Assembly (NCBI GenBank): GCA_949152475.1
Contig: OX424561.1
Location: 29,630,481 to 29,694,480 of the forward strand
DNA: 64,000 nt
Source of the DNA: Terebella lapidaria
Lineage: Eukaryota > Annelida > Polychaeta > Terebellida > Terebellidae
Reading direction: 5' to 3'
The notes below the pieces were generated by a model. It was not told the origin of the DNA. It saw nothing but the letters and a program-made list of their open reading frames with translations, and searched no databases. A program made the position numbers and the translations under genes. Below, piece by piece: positions 45,340-55,724 of this stretch (its first letter is position 1; each line of letters begins with the position of its first letter).

Positions 45340-45450
45340 TCCAACAAAATTTGTTCAATGTCGCTCATTGAATTTTTATTGCTGTTTTATGTTATGTGTT
45401 ACTCTTACAATTATCTTGTGCCAGTGCATTTTTTATACTCTCCAAAACAT

Positions 45451-46055
45451 CCATACATACATACATCTTAACTCCCAATATGAGCGCCATAGCGGACACG
45501 GCTACATGGTATGCCGAGTAAACATCTTCCCACTTATGTTGGAGGTATTGCTGCCAGCCACCCTGGGCTTCCACCTCCTGATCCACCATCTCGCCCTGAA
45601 ATATGACACATTGTTCATGAAGATATGAAATAATGCAAAATAAATTACATAATATGTACTACCTCCATGAAAGGACCATGATGACACTTTGTCACAGTTG
45701 TCTTCATTGACAAAATATTATTTTCACTCACAAGGACAACTCTGCCACCAGCGGACAAATAGTCGCAGAGCGACTCCCTCAGCTGCAGATGATCCGTGCT
45801 TTGCTGTGTAGGGTCTCTCGTATTGTACACTGCAGTCACAGCATGAAAAAAGCTGTAGCCGTCTTCAGGGTTTTCAAGATTTGCATCTTGAATCCCTTCG
45901 CTCGCAGAACCCTCCGCCCCCCATGCAGCCGTTTCTATGGCTCCTTCTTTTGGCTCAACTGCCCTCGTTTTTCTCAAAGTTTCTGTGAAATTTTCAAAGT
46001 TTTCAAAGTTGAGCACATCAACATCATATTTTGACACAAAACAGGGTTTGGACAT
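45451..46055 (-). pseudogene. OTU-domain-like gene fragment, right copy
   Basis: Same two exons and the same DGYS in place of DGNC as at 31918-32522. It is cut at its 3' side by the Penelope array. Upstream on the minus strand it would connect, through unidentified exons near 46913-47296, to the zinc-ribbon/SAP part at 47622-48444. A single original gene is likely but not proved. Confidence 0.5.
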
Positions 46056-47806
46056 TTTAACACTCAAATAACGAAAACCACTTGATGTCACAAATGCCAT
46101 ATACGAAATACTAAAAGTACACTGATACTTACACATTTCTGCTGGCAGGCTTCTGGATTAGAGGTATGCACCTGCAAATTCAATATTTAAATCAATCAAG
46201 AAAATAACATGTTGTAACAAGTATGAGACATTGCATCACACTAATCACATGTACAACACAATACAGTTACATGTATTTTCAAATAACTTTTTCAAGTTAC
46301 ACACCAACACTTGTCTTGGATGGGCCACTATTCGTTTTACTTGCCATACTGTCGCCTGTAAACATAATCAAATTGTACCAGTATACTATCAAATCCTATA
46401 CGTAACTAAATATTTATATATTGTTTTGTTCCCGAGGACACCGTCATATCTCCATAATCAATCTCCTTAGAGCTCTCAATCTGATAGAGCTCTATGGATG
46501 ATCGAATACAGAATAAAAATTATTAGACATTTCATCCCTATCTGACTGCAAGTTGTTTAACCTTCTATTTCATAGGGTTTAGATATCAAGTAATTTTAAA
46601 TAGTTTTATATATTTATTACTAACTGATTTGGATGGGAACATGCGGAATGTTCCCCCTGAGGACACGCTGTTATCCAAGAAGAAGCTGTAAATAACATCG
46701 TGTTCGAGGGGGATATTTTGCCATTTACAATAATTTATCGACATGATCGACTGTATCTATAGCACTCAGGAGGAAACTCTGCTGAGTACATGAACTGCAG
46801 CAGTAACAAGACCAAAGCGATATTATCTCCTACTTCATGTATGTAAATAATATAGAAGTTGTACATTATACTATATTATAGTTGTACTTTATTTCGATAA
46901 AGCTTAAATATGTTAAACATGATCAATTACGTTGTGACACCAGATGAATACATAATATATTATGTTGGATAATGTCATGTATGTTATAAAATGATATACC
47001 CTGTCTATTGTGTCCCCATTAGTCACCAGCATCGCTAATATCTGCACAGCTGTTCCAAGTATCTTAATTGTTTTGGATTGCTCTGGATGTTTTCTTTCAA
47101 GAACTCCTCCCGCTTTGTTAGCTTCTCCGTACATCCCCTGACATAGGGCAAAACAAGTTCCCTCAGTCCTGCAGCGTTCTGCACAGTTATCTTCTGCCAA
47201 GCAATGTGGTGGTCTTTGCAGTTTTTGGCAAAAGTATTTGCAGTATCGGACAGGAAGCCCATTTCTTCTGCCAGTCTCTCTATGTAAGGAATCCAATTTA
47301 ATTACATATATGACTTAATGGTATTCATTTCAAGTTGTCCGAAACCAATTTTCATGTACATCCAGTCAAACTCCTGTACATACTAAGGCTGACCCGAATG
47401 GCTCAACCTGAAGTGTTTAAGCAAATCCCTTTTGAACAGAAATGCTATTCTGCGTGCTTTGTATGAAACACTTTTTGCAAACCAGGTATGAGAAGCCATC
47501 ACAACAAGTAAAGGGGCACCCTCTTGCTGTTCCTTGGCATCTTTGCACACCATTTTTCATTCAAATATGGCGCAAGACCCTGACCAAATTTTCACAACTG
47601 TTTGGATTGCAATTGACTGGCTCAAGCAGTATGAGATTTTTGGGGGAATGTGTGGCCCGTCTCAACATGTTCATACAGACCACCAGTATCTTCAGGTCTT
47701 TCAGCAACATGCAAATCATGTATCATGACTGCCCGGTCAACTGGCTCTGGTTTTGAAGTTTTAGATATTGGGTGTTTCTTTTTTGCTCTAGCAGCTTTTA
47801 TGCCTT
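45451..47806. repeat. Right copy of 2,356-bp direct repeat flanking the Penelope array
   Basis: Copy of 31918-34273 starting immediately after the Penelope 3' end; ACAT is shared at the junction. Unlike the left copy it continues into further host sequence at 47807, so the left-copy/array/right-copy order mimics a target-site duplication of extreme length. Confidence 0.92.
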
Positions 47807-48444
47807 CTTTTTGTTTACACTTGACACATATTCTTTGCCGGCTGTCACTTGGAACCCCACACGTCAGACATATGATCACACATATGAAATTGCTGTTCAC
47901 AGTGTTGTTGACAACTTCTTGGGAACAGCCATATTGGTTCAGACTCGGTGGGTCCCCCCAGTGGGGAAAAACAGGAACAGTACCGGTGTGTCTTGTCAGT
48001 GGAACCACCTGGTGAATGTGAGCTGAAGTCTGCAGACCCTGGCTTGCACCGGAAGTAGCCTCAGGGGCCGGCGCGTGTTGTTGTTTACTACTCTCCACAG
48101 TTTGCTGCAGCAGGGATCGTATTTTCCCCCGGCTGTCAGACCTGTCAGGCAAAATATCCACAACTGGTGATGGATCGACACTGTTGTTTATTTCTTGCTG
48201 CTCCGGTGGTCTGGCTACTGTCAGTGTCAGCACCTCTCTCCCTAGTAGTATCAACGACCCTGGAGCGGCCGGTTCGAGGCTGTCTCTTTGAATGACGACC
48301 GTGGGAACTTTCCCCTCTTGTTTGCCGACTGGATGTGTTCGCTTGCCTCAAAGCACGCTTCAGCAAAGTGACCAGAGCAGGACGATTGCTCCACGAAGGC
48401 CAGGTCTTATTTAGACATTTTAGTTCTTCTTTAAGTCTTATCAT
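47622..48444 (-). CDS. SAP / zinc-ribbon gene part, copy A
   Basis: Two overlapping minus-strand frames. One (from 48435) reads LKEELKCLNKTWPS, then RPALVTLLKRALRQA, like the second part of a SAP DNA-binding domain. The other (about 48350-47622) is long and open and contains ICLTCGVPSDSRQRICVKC, a CX2C...CX2C zinc ribbon, followed by a basic stretch. An intron or a frameshift must join them. The SAP start (MAPNKIP...MNVAEL) lies at 57324-57281, beyond the LINE insertions. I do not recognise the full protein; SAP plus Zn ribbon plus OTU could be a mobile-element gene. Confidence 0.45.
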
Positions 48445-48966
48445 TCTTGGTACTATTTAAGATAAGATAAGATAAGATAAGATATACTTTATTGAGTCAT
48501 CGAGATGAAACTTGTAACAGAACAGAACGGCATATAACAAATGAATGACACACGTGATACACAACGGAACTGAGAATTATGAAACATTTGACACAGAGTT
48601 GTACATGCGGATACTGGATGGGATGCAAGAGTTATGGTAGCGAGCAGTTTTACAAAGAATGGTTCTGAGACGGCGTTTTGAAGGAAGATTTACATACAGT
48701 GGATTCAACGGATGACTGGTGTCGTTTATGACCTTACTAGTGAGCTTGCGTAGTTTGTTTTGATAGAGTTCTTGACAAGCAGTAACATGACACATTTTGC
48801 TGGCTATTTGGGTTATACGAAAGAGTTTTTTTTAGGTCCTTTAGTCTAGCGTTGCCGTACCAAGTAACAATGCCGAATGTTATGACATATTCGACGACAG
48901 ATTTGTAGAACATGTCAAGTATGTATCTATCAACACGAAGGTTATTGAGTATTCGCAAAAACGATA

Positions 48967-49690
48967 CTGTAAACGTACAAAATTTCGCGATGTATTAATT
49001 TCGCGAATTTCGCGTTTGAAAAAAAAAACGCGAAAATAAATACACGCGAAAATACGGCGAAAATAAATACATATGCAGACCACATCACGCTTGAAATCTT
49101 ATCAAAGATTTAATGTGTTCCATCCGTGTTGTCGCTCACCGAAAAAGGCATTTGTGAGACAATTATCGCCCATAGGTCGCTGAAGATGTCACGTGTCACT
49201 CTGACACTGGATACTTCTATGACCAACAGCACTTTGTTAGTGTAGTTCGTCGGGAAAATGACCAGCCGGCAGAACAACTCATGTGATAATTGTCTCACAA
49301 ATGCCTTCCTTGGTTGATGTCGCCACTGTTACTTCATGTGCTCTGGCAGAAATAAACAATGAGTAGATTTATTGAGTATTGATCGTTTGTGTTTTGTTGA
49401 CTGTCTGAATATACTAGTATGCTAGTATAGCAACATACTAGTGCTAGTATAGCAACATACTAGTGCTAGTATAACGTGAACATACTGTACAAGTATTGTA
49501 CTACTGATCATTTGCAGTTTATGGCAAACATACATCTGTGATCAATAATATTTGGGCCTTGTGCAATTACTACCAATTTAAAATACCTGATCCCACACCC
49601 AACATAAAAACGCGAACTTGAATCCACGCGAACCTGTTGAGATGTTGAAAACGCGAACATTGATACACGCGAAATTTTATACGTTTACAG
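48967..49690. mobile_element. MITE with CTGTAAACGTA ends, TA target, copy A
   Basis: Inverted ends CTGTAAACGTA...AAAATTTCGCG of about 40 bp are flanked by TA (48965-48966 and 49691-49692). Taking out the element and one TA restores the LINE frame exactly (GLRRI-S-FLRILNN), which confirms the borders. TTCGCG phrases repeat near both ends. A perfect 23-bp inner inverted repeat lies at 49145-49167 and 49285-49307 (GATAATTGTCTCACAAATG core). Confidence 0.9.
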
Positions 49691-50418
49691 TATGCGTCTG
49701 AGCCCTTTACAATACAATTGGTGGATGTTTTCAGAGCCGGACAGGTTTTGGTCAATAATTGTACCCAAATACTTATAATCGTTGACAATGTCGATGCCTT
49801 GATCCTTTATTCTTACTGGCTGTGATGCATGAATGTTACGACTAAAGATGAGAATTAGTTCCTTTGTGTTTTTAACATTGAGTTCCAGAAAATGTGTTTG
49901 ACACCAGTGAACAAAAGTAGCAATTAATTCTCGGTATGCTGATTCATCTTGGTCTGTAATGTTACCAACTATGGCAGTGTCATCTGCATACTTGAATATA
50001 TGACAATCAGCTAATTGGCTAGAGCAATCGTTAGTATACAGTGAGAACAACACAGGAGAAAGTACACACCCTTGCGGTGCTCCAGTATTGGTATGAACAA
50101 TGGTAGATGTTGTGTTATTGAGCTTTACAAATTGTGGCCTGTTTGTGAGGAAACTATATATCCACCTGATTAGTGAGTTGTTTACATTTAGTTGGTGCAG
50201 TTTTCCGAGAAGTATGTGCGGCTGTATAATGTTGAACGCACTGGTGAAATCAACAAACAAAACTCTTGAGTAGTTACCCGGGCAGTCGGTATGTGAGTAC
50301 AGTTGGTGAAGTAGGGCACACGTGGCGTCATCAACACATCTATGTTGTTTATATGCAAACTGATATGGGTCAAGTGAACCAATGACCTGATTACACAATA
50401 GTTTTCTAACAATAAGCC

Positions 50419-50663
50419 AGTTCGGAAATGTTTCTAGGTCAGGTCAAGTGGTATAAACAAAACGTTCGTACACACTACGTTCAAACGTGAGTGACGCGGT
50501 GAACTCGAAGTAAACAAAGTATTTAGTATTGTACAGGCGAAATCGAGTAATGTGTTGGTGACAGTGACTCGACAATGGTAGTGTGACAGCATGGGTTGGC
50601 TATGTTTATACCACTTGACCCTGACCCAATTCCACTGACCTGACCTGAAAACATTTCCGAACT
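50419..50663. mobile_element. MITE with AGTTCGGAAATG ends, copy A
   Basis: Ends AGTTCGGAAATGTTT and AGGTCAGGTCA are inverted at both sides, and GGTCAAGTGGTATAAACA is also inverted further in. No target duplication is visible, but removing 50419-50663 restores the LINE frame (KCLEKIR-GLIVRKLL). Confidence 0.75.
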
Positions 50664-51181
50664 CACGTATTTTCTCAAGACATTTCATGATGATACTGGT
50701 TAGGGCAACAGGTCTGAGATCATTGTTCACAAGAGGAACATTGCATTTGGGCACTGGAACTATTGCAGATGTTTTTTCACAACAAGGGGATATAATGACT
50801 GTCCAGGGAGCATTGGAACAACAGAAGCAATGGGTAAGTGAGTTGTTGTTTACATGTTTTGACAGTTCTACCACATATATTATCTGGACGGCAAGCTTTG
50901 TTTGGTTTCACTGTGTTCAAAGCAGATAACACATCAAGGTCACTGAGGATAATCTTGTCATACATGCCTTCATTTATTTGATCCAACACTTGGCTACATT
51001 CAAGTGAAAAATCAGTTTTGTCAAATCTGGCATAGAACCTGTTCAAATTATTGACAAATTCAATGATTCCATTATGTACATTGAATGATATGGCAGGTTT
51101 ATATCCAGTCAACATCTTCAGGCCATGCCAAGCATCTTTGGTGTTGTTGCTTTTGAAGAGATGTTCAATTTTACATTTGTA

Positions 51182-51397
51182 CGAGCCATCCGTCCTAAAT
51201 TCGCCGCATCCCAAAATTCGCCAACTCAATATTATCAGAGCTCAGAAACTCGGTTTATGGAAAACAAACCGCTGGTACTAATATTGAATATCAGAGTCTC
51301 GATTGATGATAAGACTGGTTGGTTTCATTTGCATTACAAGGTCTGAAAACCCTGTTGGCGAATTTGGGAATGCGGCGAATTTAGGACGGACGGCTCG
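51182..51397. mobile_element. 216-bp MITE with CGAGCC ends, TA target, copy A
   Basis: Inverted ends CGAGCCRTCCGTCC plus TAAATTCGCCGCAT (about 43 bp) are flanked by TA. Excision of the element with one TA restores the LINE frame (AKHN-Y-KCKIEHLF). Likely mobilised by a Tc1/mariner-type transposase. Confidence 0.9.
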
Positions 51398-51926
51398 TAG
51401 TTATGTTTGGCAGATTAAATAGCCTTGTTAAGCTGTTTTTGTACAACTTTAAGTTTTGATCTATCTTTGCTGGCAAGTGCAATCTTTTTTTCATTCAACA
51501 GTAGTTTTAGATCCTTAGTTACCCAGGGCTTATTATTGCCATACACAGTGATAGACTTAGTGGGAATGATGTTGCCTACACAGAAATTAATGTAGTCTGT
51601 GATAACTTCAACCTTTGACTTAATGATATTCATTTCAAGTTGTCCGAAACCAATTTTCATGTACATCCAGTCAAACTCCTGTACATACTAAGGCTGACCC
51701 GAATGGCTCAACCTGAAGTGTTTAAGCAAATCCCTTTTGAACAGAAATGCTATTCTGCGTGCTTTGTATGAAACACTTTTTGCAAACCAGGTATGAGAAG
51801 CCATCACAACAAGTAAAGGGGCACCCTCTTGCTGTTCCTTGGCATCTTTGCACACCATTTTTCATTCAAATATGGCGCAAGACCCTGACCAAATTTTCAC
51901 AACTGTTTGGATTGCAATTGACTGGC

Positions 51927-52749
51927 TCAAGCAGTATGAGATTTTTGGGGGAATGTGTGGCCCGTCTCAACATGTTCATACAGACCACCAGTATCTTCAG
52001 GTCTTTCAGCAACATGCAAATCATGTATCATGACTGCCCGGTCAACTGGCTCTGGTTTTGAAGTTTTAGATATTGGGTGTTTCTTTTTTGCTCTAGCAGC
52101 TTTTATGCCTTCTTTTTGTTTACACTTGACACATATTCTTTGCCGGCTGTCACTTGGAACCCCACACGTCAGACATATGATCACACATATGAAATTGCTG
52201 TTCACAGTGTTGTTGACAACTTCTTGGGAACAGCCATATTGGTTCAGACTCGGTGGGTCCCCCCAGTGGGGAAAAACAGGAACAGTACCGGTGTGTCTTG
52301 TCAGTGGAACCACCTGGTGAATGTGAGCTGAAGTCTGCAGACCCTGGCTTGCACCGGAAGTAGCCTCAGGGGCCGGCGCGTGTTGTTGTTTACTACTCTC
52401 CACAGTTTGCTGCAGCAGGGATCGTATTTTCCCCCGGCTGTCAGACCTGTCAGGCAAAATATCCACAACTGGTGATGGATCGACACTGTTGTTTATTTCT
52501 TGCTGCTCCGGTGGTCTGGCTACTGTCAGTGTCAGCACCTCTCTCCCTAGTAGTATCAACGACCCTGGAGCGGCCGGTTCGAGGCTGTCTCTTTGAATGA
52601 CGACCGTGGGAACTTTCCCCTCTTGTTTGCCGACTGGATGTGTTCGCTTGCCTCAAAGCACGCTTCAGCAAAGTGACCAGAGCAGGACGATTGCTCCACG
52701 AAGGCCAGGTCTTATTTAGACATTTTAGTTCTTCTTTAAGTCTTATCAT
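51927..52749 (-). CDS. SAP / zinc-ribbon gene part, copy B
   Basis: Identical in layout to 47622-48444. This copy is the one adjacent to the full-length LINE and, beyond it, the SAP start at 57324-57281. Its downstream (OTU) side is replaced by LINE copy A, so the gene is broken at both sides. Confidence 0.45.
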
Positions 52750-53276
52750 TCTTGATACTATTTAAGATAAGATAAGATAAGATAAGATAAGATATACTTT
52801 ATTGAGTCATCGAGATGAAACTTGTAACAGAACAGAACGGCATATAACAAATGAATGACACACGTGATACACAACGGAACTGAGAATTATGAAACATTTG
52901 ACACAGAGTTGTACATGCGGATACTGGATGGGATGCAAGAGTTATGGTAGCGAGCAGTTTTACAAAGAATGGTTCTGAGACGGCGTTTTGAAGGAAGATT
53001 TACATACAGTGGATTCAACGGATGACTGGTGTCGTTTATGACCTTACTAGTGAGCTTGCGTAGTTTGTTTTGATAGAGTTCTTGACAAGCAGTAACATGA
53101 CACATTTTGCTGGCTATTTGGGTTATACGAAAGAGTTTTTTTTAGGTCCTTTAGTCTAGCGTTGCCGTACCAAGTAACAATGCCGAATGTTATGACATAT
53201 TCGACGACAGATTTGTAGAACATGTCAAGTATGTATCTATCAACACGAAGGTTATTGAGTATTCGCAAAAACGATA

Positions 53277-54000
53277 CTGTAAACGTACAAAATTTCGCGA
53301 TGTATTAATTTCGCGAATTTCGCGTTTGAAAAAAAAAACGCGAAAATAAATACACGCGAAAATACGGCGAAAATAAATACATATGCAGACCACATCACGC
53401 TTGAAATCTTATCAAAGATTTAATGTGTTCCATCCGTGTTGTCGCTCACCAAAAAAGGCATTTGTGAGACAATTATCGCCCATAGGTCGCTGAAGATGTC
53501 ACGTGTCACTCTGACACTGGATACTTCTATGACCAACAGCACTTTGTTAGTGTAGTTCGTCGGGAAAATGACCAGCCGGCAGAACAACTCATGTGATAAT
53601 TGTCTCACAAATGCCTTCCTTGGTTGATGTCGCCACTGTTACTTCATGTGCTCTGGCAGAAATAAACAATGAGTAGATTTATTGAGTATTGATCGTTTGT
53701 GTTTTGTTGACTGTCTGAATATACTAGTATGCTAGTATAGCAACATACTAGTGCTGATATAGCAACATACTAGTGCTAGTATAACGTGAACATACTGTAC
53801 AAGTATTGTACTACTGATCATTTGCAGTTTATGGCAAACATACATCTGTGATCAATAATATTTGGGCCTTGTGCAATTACTACCAATTTAAAATACCTGA
53901 TCCCACACCCAACATAAAAACGCGAACTTGAATCCACGCGAACCTGTTGAGATGTTGAAAACGCGAACATTGATACACGCGAAATTTTATACGTTTACAG
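53277..54000. mobile_element. CTGTAAACG MITE, copy B
   Basis: Duplicate of 48967-49690 with the same TA flanks. The internal 23-bp inverted repeat is present. Confidence 0.9.
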
Positions 54001-54708
54001 TATGCGTCTGAGCCCTTTACAATACAATTGGTGGATGTTTTCAGAGCCGGACAGGTTTTGGTCAATAATTGTACCCAAATACTTATAATCGTTGACAATG
54101 TCGATGCCTTGATCCTTTATTCTTACTGGCTGTGATGCATGAATGTTACGACTAAAGATGAGAATTAGTTCCTTTGTGTTTTTAACATTGAGTTCCAGAA
54201 AATGTGTTTGACACCAGTGAACAAAAGTAGCAATTAATTCTCGGTATGCTGATTCATCTTGGTCTGTAATGTTACCAATTATGGCAGTGTCATCTGCATA
54301 CTTGAATATATGACAATCAGCTAATTGGCTAGAGCAATCGTTAGTATACAGTGAGAACAACACAGGAGAAAGTACACACCCTTGCGGTGCTCCAGTATTG
54401 GTATGAACAATGGTAGATGTTGTGTTATTGAGCTTTACAAATTGTGGCCTGTTTGTGAGGAAACTATATATCCACCTGATTAGTGAGTTGTTTACATTTA
54501 GTTGGTGCAGTTTTCCGAGAAGTATGTGCGGCTGTATAATGTTGAACGCACTGGTGAAATCAACAAACAAAACTCTTGAGTAGTTACCCGGGCAGTCGGT
54601 ATGTGAGTACAGTTGGTGAAGTAGGGCACACGTGGCGTCATCAACACATCTATGTTGTTTATATGCAAACTGATATGGGTCAAGTGAACCAATGACCTGA
54701 TTACACAA
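53995..54708 (-). pseudogene. LINE RT core, copy B
   Basis: Reads GSLDPYQFAYKQHRCVDDA, FVDFTSAFNIIQPHILL, GAPQGCVLSPVLFSLYTND, then FKYADDTA (catalytic DD). It is cut after GLRRI by the CTGTAAACG MITE and before LIVRKLL by the AGTTCGG MITE. It has one Val-to-Ile difference from copy A. Confidence 0.85.
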
Positions 54709-54728
54709 TAGTTTTCTAACAATAAGCC

Positions 54729-54973
54729 AGTTCGGAAATGTTTCTAGGTCAGGTCAAGTGGTATAAACAAAACGTTCGTACACACTACGTTCAAACGTGA
54801 GTGACGCGGTGAACTCGAAGTAAACAAAGTATTTAGTATTGTACAGGCGAAATCGAGTAATGTGTTGGTGACAGTGACTCGACAATGGTAGTGTGACAGC
54901 ATGGGTTGGCTATGTTTATACCACTTGACCCTGACCCAATTCCACTGACCTGACCTGAAAACATTTCCGAACT
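54729..54973. mobile_element. AGTTCGGAAATG MITE, copy B
   Basis: Duplicate of 50419-50663. Confidence 0.75.
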
Positions 54974-55491
54974 CACGTATTTTCTCAAGACATTTCATGA
55001 TGATACTGGTTAGGGCAACAGGTCTGAGATCATTGTTCACAAGAGGAACATTGCATTTGGGCACTGGAACTATTGCAGATGTTTTTTCACAACAAGGGGA
55101 TATAATGACTGTCCAGGGAGCATTGGAACAACAGAAGCAATGGGTAAGTGAGTTGTTGTTTACATGTTTTGACAGTTCTACCACATATATTATCTGGACG
55201 GCAAGCTTTGTTTGGTTTCACTGTGTTCAAAGCAGATAACACATCAAGGTCACTGAGGATAATCTTGTCATACATGCCTTCATTTATTTGATCCAACACT
55301 TGGCTACATTCAAGTGAAAAATCAGTTTTGTCAAATCTGGCATAGAACCTGTTCAAATTATTGACAAATTCAATGATTCCATTATGTACATTGAATGATA
55401 TGGCAGGTTTATATCCAGTCAACATCTTCAGGCCATGCCAAGCATCTTTGGTGTTGTTGCTTTTGAAGAGATGTTCAATTTTACATTTGTA

Positions 55492-55707
55492 CGAGCCATC
55501 CGTCCTAAATTCGCCGCATCCCAAAATTCGCCAACTCAATATTATCAGAGCTCAGAAACTCGGTTTATGGAAAACAAACCGCTGGTACTAATATTGAATA
55601 TCAGAGTCTCGATTGATGATAAGACTGGTTGGTTTCATTTGCATTACAAGGTCTGAAAACCCTGTTGGCGAATTTGGGAATGCGGCGAATTTAGGACGGA
55701 CGGCTCG
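55492..55707. mobile_element. CGAGCC MITE, copy B
   Basis: Duplicate of 51182-51397, flanked by TA at 55490-55491 and 55708-55709. Confidence 0.9.
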
Positions 55708-55724
55708 TAGTTATGTTTGGCAGA

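Larger units (their letters stand above)
34279..45449 (+). mobile_element. Head-to-tail Penelope-like element array with GIY-YIG endonuclease
   Basis: Three tandem units in one orientation: a 5'-truncated unit (34279 to about 35619), a full unit (about 35620-40534) and a second full unit (about 40535-45449). The period is exactly 4,915 bp. Tandem, partly truncated arrays with pseudo-LTRs are the usual form of Penelope-like elements. Both full copies keep all ORFs open and differ by only a few bases (for example 38525/43440, 39230/44145, 35802/40717), so the insertion is young or still active. The array lies between 2,356-bp direct repeats. Confidence 0.95.
47311..51615. repeat. Tandem duplication, copy A (4,305 bp)
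   Basis: Repeats as 51616-55925 (4,310 bp). The offset changes from 4,305 to 4,310 at the GATAA microsatellite. The junction at 51616 joins LINE sequence to flank sequence at a shared TG. All three MITEs inside the LINE are in both copies, so duplication came after them. Confidence 0.93.
48457..51615 (-). mobile_element. CR1/L2-group LINE, copy A, 5'-truncated by the duplication
   Basis: Contains the (AAGAT)n tail at 48457-48485 and then the C-terminus (HPLNPLYVNLPSKRR at 48577-48795). Next come the RT (49685-50398; FVDFTSAFNIIQPH, GAPQGCVLSPVLFSLY, FKYADDTA) and the RT N-part (50434-51229). The endonuclease is missing because the tandem duplication starts inside the ORF at 51615. It is interrupted by MITEs at 48967, 50419 and 51182. 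Confidence 0.9.

Noticed and set aside
48260..48285. tRNA B-box-like GGTTCGAGGC
   Set aside because: No A box or cloverleaf around it. It lies in the SAP/zinc-ribbon reading frames.
48457..48485. (AAGAT)n as a telomere-like repeat
   Set aside because: It is the 3' microsatellite tail of the CR1/L2-type LINE and also ends the copy at 20310.
50434..50874. Minus-strand 146-codon ORF as a separate gene (also 54744-55184)
   Set aside because: It is LINE RT N-terminal sequence running on into a MITE.
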